A DNA stretch of 64,000 bases, from the NCBI RefSeq assembly GCF_026151205.1, contig NC_087082.1, positions 8,812,901 to 8,876,900 on the forward strand, given 5' to 3'. The translations under genes and the position numbers were made by a program. The notes beneath the pieces were generated by a model that worked only from the letters and a program-made list of their open reading frames with translations, was not told the origin of the DNA and ran no database searches. Positions 46,301 to 57,989 of the stretch are shown piece by piece (within the stretch, counting starts at the first letter, position 1; every line of letters starts with the position of its first letter). Origin of the DNA: Bolinopsis microptera. Lineage: Eukaryota; Ctenophora; Tentaculata; Lobata; Bolinopsidae.

Positions 46301-49300
46301 CTGAGGAGGAGAAGGAGGAACCAAGAGGAGGAACCAGGAAGAAGAGGAGGAGGAGGACTGAGAAGGAGGAGTGAGACTGAGAAGGAGAACTGAGGAGGAG
46401 GAATGAGTAGGAGGAGGAGGAGAAGAAGGACTCAAGAGGAGGACTGAGGAGGAGGAGGACTAAGGAGAAGGATGAGGAGGAGGACCCAAGAGGAGGAGGA
46501 CCCAAGAGGAGGAGGACCCAGGAGGAGGAGGACCCAGGAAAAGGCCCCAAAAGGAGGACTGGGGAGGAGGAGGACCGATGAGGACTGATGAGGACTGATA
46601 AAGAGGACTAAGGACGAGGAGGAGGAGAAGGAGTGAGCAGTGAGGAGGAGGACTGATGAGGAGGAGGTGTATGAGGAGGATGAGGAGGAGAAAGGAGATG
46701 AAGGAAGGAGATGAAGGATGAGGATAAGGAGGACTGAGGAGGAGGACTGGTGAAGAGGACTGATGAGGAGGAGGACTGAGAATGGGAGGACTTAGGAGGA
46801 CTGAGGAGGGGAGGACTTAGGAGGAAGAGGAGGATTGAGGAGGAGGAGGACTGAGGAGTAGAAGGAGAAAGAAGACTGAGGAGGATCAGGAGGACCCAGG
46901 AGGAGGAGGAAGAGGAGGAGGACTGAGGAGGAGGAGGAGGAACCAGGAAGAAGAGGAGAAGGAGGACTGAGAAGGAGGACTGAGAAGGAGAAGGAGGACT
47001 GATGAGGAGGATGAGGATGAGGAGGAGGGTGACTGGGGAAAGGATTGAGGAGGAGGAAGACTGAGGAGGAGGAAGAGAAGAAGGACTGAGGAGGAGAAGG
47101 ACTGAGGAGAAGGAAGAGGAGGATGACCCAGGAGGAGGACCCAGGAGGAGGAGGACACAGGAAAAGGCCCCAGGAGGAGGAGGATGACTTGGGAGGAGGA
47201 GGACTGATGAGGACTGATGAGGAGGAGAAGTAAGTGGATGAAGAGGATGAGGAGGACTGAGGAGGAGGACTGGTGAGCAGAAGGAGGAGGACCCAGGAGG
47301 AGAAGGAGGAGGAGGAGGATAACTGAGGAGGAGGAGAAGGACTGAGGAGGAGAAGAGGGATCCAGGAGGAGAACCCAGGAGGAGGAGGAGGAGGACTGAG
47401 GAGGAGGACTAAGGAGAATGAGGACTGATGAGGAGGATGAGGAGGAGTGTGACTGGGGAAAGGACTGAGAAGGAGGAGGAGAATGCGGACTGAGGAGGAG
47501 GAACCAGGAAAAGGAGGAGGAGGACTGAAGAGGAGGACTGAGAAGGCGAAGGAGGACTGATGAGGAGGATGAGGATGAGGGTGACTGGGGGAGGACTGAG
47601 GAGGAGGGTGACTGGGGGAGGACTAAGGAATATGAGGAAGACTGAGGAGGAGGAGGAAGAGGAGAAGGACTGAGGAGGAGAAGGACTGAGGAGGATGACT
47701 GAGGAGGAGGACTGAGGAGGAGGAGGAGGACTGAGAAGGAGGAGGACTGAGGAGGAGGAGGACTGAGGAGGAGGAGGAGGAGGAGGAGGAGGAGGAGGAG
47801 GAGGAGGAGTGAATAGGAGGAGGAGGGGGACTGGGCAGGACTGAGGAGGAGGACTGAGGAAAAGGATGAGGAGGAGGACTGAGAAGGAGGACTGAGCTGA
47901 GGAGGAGAACTGAGGACTGAGGAGGAAGAGGAGGAGGATGAAGAGGAGGTGGACCCAAGAGGAGGAGGACCCAGGAGGAGGACTCAGGAGGAGGAGGAGG
48001 ATGACTGAGGAAGACTGAGGAGGAGGAGGAAGCATCTAAATATTATTTCCATTTTTGTTATTTTTTGTCCGTTTTTGTCTGTTTTTGTCCGCTCTATTTT
48101 TTGTCCGTTTTGATAATATAGGGTTCCGAACGAAAAAAACGGATAAAAAACAGGATCCCCCTGGAGGAGGAGGAGGAGAAGGATGACTGAGGAGGACTGA
48201 GAAGGAGGAGGACTGAGGAGTACTGAGGAGGATCGCTGAAGAGGATGGCTGAGGAGGATGGCTGAGGAGGATGACTGAGGAGGATGACTGAGAGGGAGGA
48301 GGAGGAGGACTGAGAAGGAGGAGGAGAAAGAGGACCCAGGAGGAGGACTCAGGAGAAAGAGGAGGACTCAGAAGGAGGAATGAGGAGGACTCAGAAGGAG
48401 GAATGAGAAGGAGGAGAACTGAGGAGGAGGAGGAGGAGGACTGAATAGGAGGAGGAGGGGGACTGGGGGAGGACTGAGGAGGAGGAGTACTGACGAAAAG
48501 GATGAGGAGGAGGACTGAGGAGAAGGACTGAGGACTGAGGAGGAAGAGGAGGAGGAGGACCCAGGAGGAGGAGGACTGAGGAGGATGATGAGGACTGCAG
48601 AGGAGGAGGACTGAGGAGGACTGAGGAGGACTGAGGAGGACTGAGGAGGATGGCTGAGGAGGATGGCTGAGGAGGAGGAGGAGGAGAAGGTGGAAGAGGA
48701 GGAGGAGGAGGAGGAGGAGGAGGAGGAGGAGGAGGAGGAGGAGGAGGAGGAGGAAGAGGAGGAGGAAGCATCTAAATGTTATTTCAATTTTTGTTATTTT
48801 TTGTCCGTTTTTGTCCGTTTTTGTCCGTTTTTGTCCGCTTTATTTTTTGTCCGTTTTGAAAATATAGCTGCCAAACGGACAAAAACGGACAAAAAAACAT
48901 GAGCCCCCCCCCTGTAAAATAGTCATTTGAAATAGTCATGCAAAATTTCAGCTCTGATACGCTAAAATATCAAGTTAATCTTAAACAATCGACAATCTAA
49001 TATGAATCCTCCCAATCCTCCCAGCCATATTAACTGGTGAACGGTGTAAATATAGAGCGGTATTTTAAAATGTAGCATTCAAAATTTTATGGATTCAAGT
49101 TGGCTCCTTTAGTCTAGATTCATTTAGAAAATTCTCGAAGTTCGAGTAATACAGTATTCTCAGGGTTTGGCGCTTAAGGAAGCTTCACATCCGAGACCGA
49201 TTTCCACGAATCAATTTAATATTGTAGCTACTAGTCAACAACAGTGCAAGTGGGAAGGAAGTGAATCTAGCCATTGCTACTATATCAGGGGAACTCGTGT

Positions 49301-52149
49301 GTTCTAGGCTTAAGCAAGTTTCACATCCTAGATCATCTAGAGTACAGTGCAGACAACCCCCTCCATTATACATCCCTATCCCGCTTTAAGTCCGAAGTTT
49401 ATCATTGTTAATTGTCCAATATTGAATCTAACCTGGCAGAAGCAAGCTTCAGCTCCAAAGTCAGGCCATTAATATCGACACAAGGTCGAAGCCACTTTCA
49501 GAGTAGCAAATCGTTAATCATGCTGATGTAAATTAAATCATAGAACTCGATGTTCCGAGTTAGTATGAAGAAAAGTATGGGAGCATCTGTGGGCTAGGCT
49601 GTATAGTTCTTTTAAAAAATATTTCCTTCCGTTTCAAATAAATTAAAGAATTCTCAGAAATTTTTTATTTAATTTCAAAATTTGCAATTGCATATTCATC
49701 CGGTAATTATTCTAATGGATACGCTAAGCATTTCAAACTAATCTTGACCTGGGAGAAGAGCTGACCAGTGACAAGTCGGCCGCAAAGCGGCCGAAAAACA
49801 TGTAGCCTTTTTTTCTTCCCAAAATGGATTCCTAGTCATATTTAAAATTTATTCCACTGGGGACTTTGGGTGTTAGAGGTATGAAAAAATGTCCACTAAC
49901 AAATCAGTCATATAAATCGACTACTTAACCACCTAACTCAGCACCAAAATGTTCTGAGATTTTTTTCGTTGCACTATCATAAAGCTATGACATTTTTGAA
50001 CCTATGTAAATATTCAGATTACTAGAATTCATATTCTGTGATTTTTAAGGGGTGGTTAAATGCTTCATAGTGGTGTATTTCAAAATTTCCCCAGATTTGC
50101 TGCTATTGATGCATACAGAGGGATCTAATTCATCGGAACTAACGTTGTTATCTACATACATTTCAAGTGTAGCAGCAACTCAAAGGATATGTATCATCTG
50201 AACGTTATAACTAACCGTTAAATGACCTAAATGACGTAGACCTCTGTTGATGCTCATCATGATTAGCCCGTTAGCAACAAATGCTACCATCGTGGAACCG
50301 CCATTCATGTTTTTTGCTATTTCTTGCTGCCATTTCAGAACCTTTTTAGCCTGGGTAATTTAAATTGTTTAAAAGGGTATTAAGCATGACTAAATAATAA
50401 AAATATAGATGCGTAATTATCGAAACATGAAACAACTTGAACTCCTGAAGAGGAATACATTTAGAATAACTTGACAAGTGGTTAGAAAAATTTCAGAGAT
50501 AAAATGTTCTGACACCTTTCTTTCTTAATTCTGTAAAAATACTCACTGTCTCTTGTTGATTATTCTTTTTCAGGACTTTAGCCATGTCACCGTACGACTG
50601 GTATGTTGGTATGCGGTCCCTTAACAGCGGCGCTATCCTCAGCGTACGTCTGGGGGTAAATGACAATTTGATGATCTGTGTGTTTGATAAAAGTCATCAT
50701 GCATTACCAGTACATTACCAGTACATTACCAGTACATTACCAGTACATTACCAGTACATTACCAGTACATTACCAGTACATTACCAGTACATTACCAGTA
50801 CATTACATGTATCTGTGTGAATCTGTTAAAACATTTGATCCCAAATACAGAATTTATCCTGTATTTTTCACAAAACAATTACCTAGTCAAAGGAAGAAGA
50901 CAAGCCCTAAGGGTCAACGTTCCGAGACCAATCACCAGAAACCATTGTGCTCCACTATAATACTGAAACAAATATTTTTATGAGAGTATTATCAAATTGG
51001 TCCTAAATTGATCTCAATTGGATGAAGTAAGATATCAAAACTTCAAACTTTAATAACAAATAAAGAAATAATAGACTTTTGATTTTTTGTATCATACCTG
51101 AACAGTTTCATATATGGATGGGATGTAGAGATGAGTTAATTTAGGGATCACTACATCGTTCCAGACCACTTCACCTTTTCCCAAACTTGGTAACCACCCT
51201 TTTATATAATCAAACGCTCCCAAAACATTATTTCCAATAAATGCCAGTCCACTGTCTGAGGAAACGTTAATTAAATTGTAGTAATCTTATAAAGGCGTCT
51301 AATTCAAGAAAACAACACATTTTTTTCAAGAAAACAACAAACCAATCAGAACTCACTGCAAATAAATATATCCAATGATTTACTGTTCTGAAACGAATCT
51401 CAAACTTTCTTCCTCAAACATTGATTGGTGCTATATTCCCAGCTCGGGGAACACAACAGCAAATAGTTTAGGTACATAAGTAAGGTGCTGTAAATTTTGA
51501 AATTGAGAAGTGCTGGAAATGTAAAAATACTAACTTGAACCAGCTTCCAGCGCAACTTGGTCGATGCCCACATCTGCAAGGTCCTTGAGACTGACAGTTC
51601 CTTCAGGGGTGATAACTCCTTCTGGGGTACCACTGACTATCTCTGTCTTATCAGCATACAAGGGGCGGGAGGTTGTCAAGGTTCTACATCCAATGTTCCT
51701 GTAGTGACACAGCCGCTTTGACGACCTTATCTGGAATAATTTTAAATGTTAAATCATTCTTCAGCACATGATCATGGTAATAATAATGTAAACTGTTAAG
51801 TTAATCTATATTATTATATATATTATGTATCTCATAAAATAGCTTTATATAAGTATGCAGTGTGAGGCTGTGATTGCCGATAGAGAAGTCTTAGATAGTT
51901 GTTGAAGATCAGAGTTCATGTGCCAAACGTTGGAATGATAGATTAAACAGTGCCTCAGCAGCTTTCTAAATTTAATAGTAGAGGTTGCTTAATGCTTAGC
52001 TTACATAATATAGTGTGCTATCTAAGCTCTTTGCTTACGTACTGCAATTTTTGTAGTTTCAAAAGACGTGTATTTTAAAAATCATATTATGATAGAAAAT
52101 TTGATAATCTCAATTTACTCACAGATGTCAGGGCCAAGTGTTGCCTCAT
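43399..52149 (-). CDS. OXA1L: Mitochondrial Oxa1/YidC-family insertase, OXA1L-like
   Basis: Oxa1 proteins insert mitochondrially made subunits into the inner membrane. Exons (minus): 52149-52123, 51730-51535, 51255-51098, 50962-50883, 50649-50547, 50350-50216, 45399-45283, 45046-44948, 44789-44318, 43985-43934, 43798-43693 and 43512-43399. All are GT-AG, the phases agree, and the sum is 553 codons (552 residues). The N-terminus is rich in Arg, Ser and Thr with few acids (MRQHLALTS, RSSKRLCHYR), as in a mitochondrial presequence. Five membrane segments fit the family: about 132-150 (QWFLVIGLGTLTLRACLLPL), 205-222, 250-271, 284-300 and 306-320. Family-like GGFGPFLDMT precedes the third. The tail is long: a Pro-rich and acidic linker, then a basic stretch (FKFRKRLRAWYFRQKLMRHG) suited to ribosome binding. 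Intron 6 is 4.8 kb because of an insertion. OXA1L is preferred over COX18 from overall layout and tail; moderately sure. Confidence 0.8.
46154..48030. repeat. GGA-rich (AGGAGGAGGACTG) satellite array 1
   Basis: Nearly 1.9 kb of mostly purine DNA on the plus strand, built from GGA runs punctuated by ACTG or ACCCA. Higher-order copies are visible: 46154-46550 resembles 46770-47170. In the OXA1L-like pre-mRNA it is transcribed as a UCC-rich pyrimidine tract. The long Ser/Pro-rich open frames on the minus strand are by-products. Confidence 0.9.
48031..48165. repeat. Spacer repeat with GTCCGTTTTT hairpin arms, copy 1
   Basis: It starts GCATCTAAATATTATTTCC and contains several GTCCGTTTTT blocks. 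Toward its end come AACGGA-type complements, so it can fold back. A second copy is at 48769-48905. Confidence 0.75.
48166..48770. repeat. GGA-rich satellite array 2
   Basis: It has the same GGA/ACTG composition as array 1, ending in an almost uninterrupted GGA run (about 48690-48766). It is separated from array 1 by a 130-bp unit that reappears directly after this array. Confidence 0.9.
48769..48905. repeat. Spacer repeat with GTCCGTTTTT hairpin arms, copy 2
   Basis: It starts GCATCTAAATGTTATTTC, has four GTCCGTTTTT blocks, and then AAACGGACAAAAACGGAC as their complement. Array 2 with its following copy looks like a duplicated unit of array 1 with copy 1. Confidence 0.75.
50700..50808. repeat. 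11-bp minisatellite ACATTACCAGT
   Basis: About nine and a half nearly identical copies in intron 4 of the OXA1L-like gene, starting about 50 bp upstream (in the sense direction) of the exon 5 acceptor at 50649. Confidence 0.9.
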
Positions 52150-53580
52150 TCCACCTAATAGTTTATCACAGCTGCTTCATAAAAACTTCATTACACTTGA
52201 TGAAAGGATTTTTATTAAGGTTACTTCAAGACGTCTAGGCAGAAAACAAACTCATCAAGAAATAAGTAGGTATATTGGATGTTTATTGTTTAAATTACAC
52301 ACTTAAGGTCGGGTTATCAAGTGCACATTCGTAACACAAGGTTAGTTAAAGTCAGCACAAGGTAGGAACATCTAAACATTGTGTAAATCCTGAGCTATTT
52401 TATGTGACAGTTTTACTGTACTAAGCGTCATGATATGTGTTTATAGTATAGATAAGATTCTGGAGAAATATTTTAAGGAAATATGTGGAACATATTTTCG
52501 TGATTCACCTTTCATGTTTACACTCTTTGACAAACTGTCTGAAAAATATGAATGTCACACCAATAGAAATTTCAAGATCCTGTAAAGAGGGCTAATTGGT
52601 CACTGGTCGAAATTTCATTAAAAACCGCCAAAGCTCCTCTTCAAAAATTTTCCAAAATCCCTTTTTATATTCTGATGATTTTCCGTTTATCAAAGCTTTA
52701 TTTGGGAATAGAAATTTGAGTACCTCGATCATGTCTTGTGCCATCCTCAGTGACCCTGTAAGATGGTCATTCAAGATCAATTCAGTCAAAACAGTGAAAT
52801 TTGGGTTGTGGTAAGCTGAAATACGATACCCCAAATGTCCTCCGCCGTTAAGACAGCTAATGCATAAGGGCTAACACACGCTAGACACAGGCTCGTGATA
52901 AGACAGAGGGATTTCAACTATCTCACTCTGACTACGAGGACACACTGATAGCGAGAATTCCTGGCACTTCTTCCTCCAGTAACCACTTTTCAGGTCTTCT
53001 CAGCAAGACAGCTAAGGGCTCATCTTGAGGACATCACATTTAACCTAGGATTAGGGGACCGGGTTAGCTTTGCCACATTCTTCATTGAAGTGTGACTGGA
53101 CGCTCTACAATCATCTAGTAGCAGCAGAGTTTGACTGACACCCTTACTGGTTCTAATCAGTTTCTACACCGGAAGATCTCAACGCTTAAAAACAGTTCAT
53201 CTCGGACATCCTGCAGAGATGCTTTATCACAGCCTTTCCTATTACAGGGGGAACCCTTAGATCTACAGTACCCTGGTGGACAGCATAGCTCAATAAAGCA
53301 TAGCGGACCTCTTTAGTTCTGTGACGCAAAGCTAACGGGACCAGGCATAAACAACAATGCAATGCTTCGTGGATGCAAATAGGATGTATACAACTTTTAA
53401 CGAATGCATATTACTCAAACTTTGGGTTCAATTTGTAAGCTCGACGTAACATGGTAACGATACAGGACAGACAATCCTTCTTCAGGTTCATTGAGGAAAT
53501 TGTACCCGCTATTTGCGTTACACATGACAAGTATCTGGACTAATGATAACTTAGGATCCCCATCAATCATTAATTCCTCT
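52150..53580. other. Upstream region of the OXA1L-like gene with repeat debris
   Basis: No host exon recognised. It includes a dispersed repeat at 52578-52660 (related to 14485-14565) and, from about 52850, sequence that may belong to the LINE relic that becomes recognisable at 53590. Confidence 0.35.
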
Positions 53581-53589
53581 CAGATTCCC

Positions 53590-54045
53590 AGGCTGCATTT
53601 AAAGCGCTTAACAGCACCAGTTTTAACTCCAGGTTCGTTCTGAACATCTCAGACCAACTCAACTCACTAGGTATTCACATCGAATAGAACTTAGATGTTC
53701 CAGGACATGAAGGAGTATACGGTAAAGAACTAGCGGACCAATTCGCAAGGGACGATCAATCCAACAACATCCCCATAGGACCAGAACCCTTCCTCCCAAT
53801 CAGGCCACACTCAGTGACAAAGGAAAATCACACTTGAGATGTTCCTCCACAAATATAAATACAGGAACTTTAATTTTTCTGGAACTCACATCAGATGGCT
53901 AACATGGCCGCTGTCAGGATAAGTCACAGCCCACTAGTTTACTTTCAGAACGTGGCGAACAACATCAACTTCGAGACGCAAGATTGTGAACACTTTTCAG
54001 GAGAAGCAGAAACATCCCAGCACTTCCTCTGGAAGGTATGGTGCT
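53590..54045 (+). pseudogene. LINE relic with RNase H domain
   Basis: Translation gives LKALNSTSFNSRFVLNISDQ, then a stop, then LDVPGHEGVYGKELADQFAR. That matches the (W)VPGHxGxxGNExAD block of LINE-encoded RNase H. Further on, after frameshifts, CEHFSGEAETSQHFLWKV resembles the C-terminal CxxCxxxEETxxHxLxxC segment of the same proteins. Several stops and shifts show it is dead. Confidence 0.6.
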
Positions 54046-54944
54046 GAATGGAATGACAAAAAATTTCACTGAATTTTAAGTTAAACACAATATAATCCAG
54101 GTATCGGCAGGCGCTGCCGCCAAACGACATTATTATGGATACACTTCTTTATTTTCAGCAGCAAGTATGTTAGCGCGCACAACAAGGCGCGCTAGCATTT
54201 TACCGCCATTCTAGGTTTCACTGATTTCTGGGCCACAATACACATTATGTCCCATTTGATTCTAATTGTTGCTCCGATCCTAATCTGATAATTCTAATGA
54301 CAGTGACTGCTCCCTATTAACCAACCGACCAACATTTTCGGTCGAACCCTAAAATTACTAATACCAAATTTAAACCCCACATATGCGTGTATAGTCTCCA
54401 AATCTTCTCTCTGCTCTCGGACTTTGTTCTTTTGAATGGAACTGTTTGTATACTTTAACAAATAGTGATTTTAACTTAAAGATAAACTGCTATATTATTA
54501 TATTTTTGTACCAATGTTCACCTAACTTAACGTCTCTCACTGACACCATTGCCCGGCAACCAATTTTAAATTAAAATTTATTAACGATCTGACTACAGAC
54601 TGGCGATGGTGTTTTGAAGTGAATTTTATACTCAGTGTTATCAGCTCCAGGAGTTGTGACGGTGAAGTGCCGTCCCAACATCATGGTTGGTGTTATAGGT
54701 CTCTTGTTGCTCTAGGTGGTACAATGAGATCTGCCATGAATTGTTTATTGATAGTGGTATGATTTTTGATAGTTCCCTTCCTGTAGGCCATAGTTTTAAG
54801 AGTGAGGCTGCCATCGTACTGACGTACCAGTAAAAGACTTAAAGGTCATTCAAACAATATATACATTCAATTAAATCAAGTGATGCAATCGGCAGAGCAC
54901 AATACATAGGTTGTAACGGAAATGGTCCATTATTATGTATTTTA

Positions 54945-55025
54945 GGACGCTGATTCCGAATCATCCCCATGACATAGGGTTAAAATGTTCCCCTGGCGAG
55001 ATATTTGAGAAAAAAGGGTTAGGTT
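54945..55025. mobile_element. Partial copy of the TTAGGG-carrying element family
   Basis: It carries GACGCTGATTCCGAATCATC, CATGACATAGGGTTAAAATG, CCCCTGGCGAGATATT and a single GGGTTAGG, co-linear with 7829-7960, then stops matching. Confidence 0.65.
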
Positions 55026-55661
55026 CATGTATGAGACTTCTGATAGAATTGAAGGGTCTCATGTTTGCTGTCCATCTTCCATCTTCTTTCCTTTGTACCC
55101 ACATACGTAGAACAATAAGTGTTCATCTTAGCGTATTATTATTATCAAACATGTCAATCTTACAAATGTCAACAATCCTAAAATAATTTAGAACCGAAAC
55201 GTAATCCTTTGTAAAATTATATGTCCCAATAGTCAAATTGACTTGTACTCAAGTATAAAGTTAAACAATTTACTCCAATAACAGATATTATCCTCGTTCT
55301 TACATGCCTTATCACATCACAATACCTTTCTTGATTTACTATTATACCGCGACCATTTCCTCATCCCGATTATACTTTGCGCGGCGCTCTCTTCTATTTA
55401 GCTACTTGCACAGGTGAGAAAAGCAATTAAAAAACTAGCAAACTATATAATAGCCAATTTTAAATGCTTCTTTTGCAAGTTATAAGCAAAAATTGTTTTG
55501 TACTAACATAAATTAATTTCAGGTTTAAATTGTAACTTTAAATACATTTTTGTATTTTTACTGGATTAACCAGTTGCGCGCTACTTTGAAGCAACGTAGC
55601 ATTTGCATTAGGCTAATATTTTGAGAAGAAAGCGATGCGCGCTACTTCGAAAAATTTAAAC

Positions 55662-55729
55662 GAGCGCAGTGAAAGCGTGCTGGGCCCATAACCCAGAGGT
55701 CGGTGGATCGAAACCACTTCCTGCTACCA
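55662..55729 (+). tRNA. Initiator tRNA-Met (CAT)-derived sequence, 5' end missing
   Basis: AAGCGTGCTGGGCCCATAAC, then CCAGAGGTCGGTGGATCG and AAACCACTTCCTGCTACCA, match animal initiator tRNA-Met closely. The three G-C pairs at the base of the anticodon stem (GGGCCCATAACCC) are diagnostic, and the anticodon CAT is at 55687-55689. The 5' acceptor strand that should pair with the 3' TCCTGCT is replaced by unrelated sequence, and CCA is encoded. This points to a retroposed, tRNA-derived copy or SINE piece rather than a working gene. Confidence 0.65.
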
Positions 55730-56398
55730 CTGTTAAATTGTGTATTCTGATCAATCACGGGAGACAAAGTAAAGCAAGTTGTAATTTGGGTTAGTAACTA
55801 AATTGGTAACAATTGGTTAAATGGGTTAGTAAATGAATTGTTAACAAATTGGTAATGGGTTAGCACACTAACGCTGCACTCACTATCACTGCACGTCACT
55901 CTACACAGACCTCAAACACAACTCTCACTCACTTAACCTCGTGAGTGGTGTGGTAATGTGATTATAAACAAATCTTCCCAAAACTGTAAATCCTTCTTAA
56001 TAACAGTTCAAACTTCTTATAAACTACTTCTTCTAACTTCTTCTAACTTCTTAGAAACTAATTCTTCTATCACTTCCCCAGAAGTGATGTGAACGTGTTG
56101 TGATATTCCCTTACTCACAAACACTAGATCTTCTCTTTAGGTTCTTCTGTGTGGTCCCCGTGACACACACACACACTGGAACTTGACTTGTCTGGCTTTC
56201 ACTCTTACAGCAGCAGACACTCACTAGAACTAAAAACAACCCTGTAAATATAAGAAAGTATGTTAGAAAGTAGTAACCCCAAAACTACAAACCTAGGACT
56301 AAAGGAACTACTACAAAGAAACTGAAACTACTACATAGAAACCAAAATAAGCTAAACATTACACTACCTGCCCTTAAAAAAAAAAAAAGAAAAAAAAA

Positions 56399-56519
56399 AA
56401 GGGGGGACCCCCAACCCATGTAGCTGAGACACCTCACAGCAAGTAGACCAAAGTGGCTCTTGCTTGTGAAAGGTGCGTCAACTACCCGCCGAAGCGGTGG
56501 GTTGGGAGTCCCCCCTGGG
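56399..56519. repeat. Inverted repeat next to an A-rich run
   Basis: AGGGGGGACCCCCAACCCA near 56399 pairs with TGGGTTGGGAGTCCCCCCT ending at about 56518, directly after an A-rich run (56375-56400). It sits just past the stop of the retroelement fragment at 56591 and may be part of its 3' end. Confidence 0.55.
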
Positions 56520-56590
56520 ATCATTTCGTCCGTAAAATTATATACAACATAAAATAGTACAGTAAAATATCAAAATCTACATAAACAAAT

Positions 56591-56920
56591 CTAGGAGACC
56601 TCAAAGCTCGTCTTCTGGGGGATGAGGTTGAAGGAGATGTCATGCAGTTCAAGATGCTGGGCCGTTGATCTTCCTCTGATTCCTCTTAGTGCAATGAGTG
56701 TACTTCTTAACAGATCAAATCTGAATCGTGTTCTGATATGATTTTTGACTTGGCTCTTGGCTTCTTTTTTATGGTCAGCTATCATCTCAGAGACACGATC
56801 TACAAATACAGTGCATAGGGGTCCCATACCTCCAGAGGTTGTGAAGACTAGAGGGACAAAGGATCCTTTCTCTGACTGAAGGGTTAGCTCTCGTTCAGGG
56901 TTAGCTCTCGTTCCGTTCAC
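56591..56920 (-). pseudogene. Retroelement polyprotein C-terminal fragment
   Basis: The translation contains ERELTLQSEKGSFVPLVFTT, SGGMGP, then VKNHIRTRFRFDLLRSTLIA and LRGIRG before the stop. Blocks of the form E-x-G-x-F-x-PLVF-xx-x-GGMG followed by RxxxxFxLLRxxxxxxRGxR recur at the C-terminus of many invertebrate retroelement proteins. I recognise the pattern but cannot name the clade. Only the last 100 residues are present, and the frame is blurred upstream by a duplicated GTTAGCTCTCGTTC. Confidence 0.5.
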
Positions 56921-57467
56921 CTGAATCCTCTATATTTACATCCTTGTTGTATTTACATGCTAAGGGAATGAGTGTGTGTGAAACAACAATACATAACTAC
57001 TCAGACATGTCTATGAATATAATAACTTAAATATAAAATATGATAACATCATCCCCATCTGTCAAATAAATTTATGTTACATTTTAACAAGTTTGAGATT
57101 TTGATATTTTAATTGTTTTATGTCGGGTTATAAAACAATTTAATTTTTGAATATATCATATTTGCATACGAATAAAAAGTTGTTGTACGATAACTGTAAA
57201 CTTTTTGTTAAATAGTGATAATCATAGCTTTTTGCTCAATGTTATACGATTGGTTTCTATGATAATAAGCAAAATAAACAATATAAATAACTGCCCATTT
57301 TATGAGCATAAGATATAAAAATATATTAAGTTTCATTATGGCTATGTAAATGATGATAATTTGCTCTATCCAGAGCCCTTGCGCAATTGTGAAACAAGCG
57401 CGCCTGCAGTGGCGCGAAAGCACATGGTTAGGTGAAGGTGATAGTGAAGTGGACACTAAATTAATGG

Positions 57468-57577
57468 TTGTCATACGTTGTATGACCCGCCGCGCACGAA
57501 GTGCGCGGCTCCCCCCTGTATCGATCGTCGAAGACGATACAGGGGTGTACTTAATGGGTGTACTTAATGGGTGATAC
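57468..57577. mobile_element. Multi-hairpin MITE, copy 3 (3' end altered)
   Basis: It starts TTGTCATACG and keeps the first two hairpins exactly; a third is CTGTATCG-ATCGTC-GAA-GACGATACAG. The right end is irregular: GGTGTACTTAATGG is tandemly duplicated and the terminal CAA is lost. The left flank TTAATGG reappears in that duplication, suggesting slippage at the target duplication. Confidence 0.75.
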
Positions 57578-57812
57578 TCGTAAAATATTTATTTCAACGA
57601 AACAAGAAATTTCAAAGAAACAAGAAATTTAATTTTAGCACATTTTTACAGAATAAAAAGATGTAAAACAATTTATAAAATATAATGCCCATTTGGTGTA
57701 TGACTTTTTGTCCTTGACTGCTAGTTTGGTTTAAGAAGGACAGGTAACTTACGGGGCAAGGAATTCGCGTGCCTGGAAGCTTTTGCACACACCAAAACGC
57801 TAATTCAGTTTT

Positions 57813-57989
57813 ACCCAGGAAACCTTACTGGTAGGGGCCTAACTTTGGAAGTAAAAGAGATAGAAACGTTTGGTTTTCAACAAAATGTTCGCCTTGTAAA
57901 AATAACATTTCCCCCCAGGGGGAAACTTAAAAACAACGTAGATTTTGAATTTGTAATATCGCTAGCCAGTAAGGTTTAGTTTGCTGGGT
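57813..57989. mobile_element. MITE, short copy (177 bp)
   Basis: It starts ACCCAGGAAACCTTACTGG and ends GCTAGCCAGTAAGGTTT, AGTTTGCTGGGT, so the ends are inverted copies (ACCCAGSAAACCTTACTGG). Most of it is nearly identical to 58415-58560; the central 200 bp of that copy are missing. Confidence 0.75.

Larger units (their letters stand above)
45541..50105. mobile_element. TIR-bounded 4.56 kb insertion in OXA1L-like intron 6
   Basis: The inverted ends share GCAGCAAATCTGGGGAAA (45543-45560 and 50086-50103), and each abuts TA (45541-45542 and 50104-50105), consistent with a TA target duplication. The interior has GGTTAA/TTAACC-rich subterminal DNA, two GGA-rich satellite arrays and two copies of a 130-bp GTCCGTTTTT segment. 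No transposase was recognised. The boundaries fit inside the intron, between exons 7 and 6. Whether the satellite grew after insertion is inference. Confidence 0.55.

Noticed and set aside
45882..48771. Long Ser/Pro-rich open frames on the minus strand and a poly-Glu frame on the plus strand
   Set aside because: They are translations of the GGA-rich satellite; no start context, no non-repetitive sequence, and they lie in an intron of the OXA1L-like gene.
48663..48902. Plus-strand acidic protein
   Set aside because: Poly-Glu from GGA repeats running into the spacer repeat.
55662..55729. A functional initiator tRNA gene
   Set aside because: The 5' acceptor strand does not pair with the 3' end and CCA is encoded.
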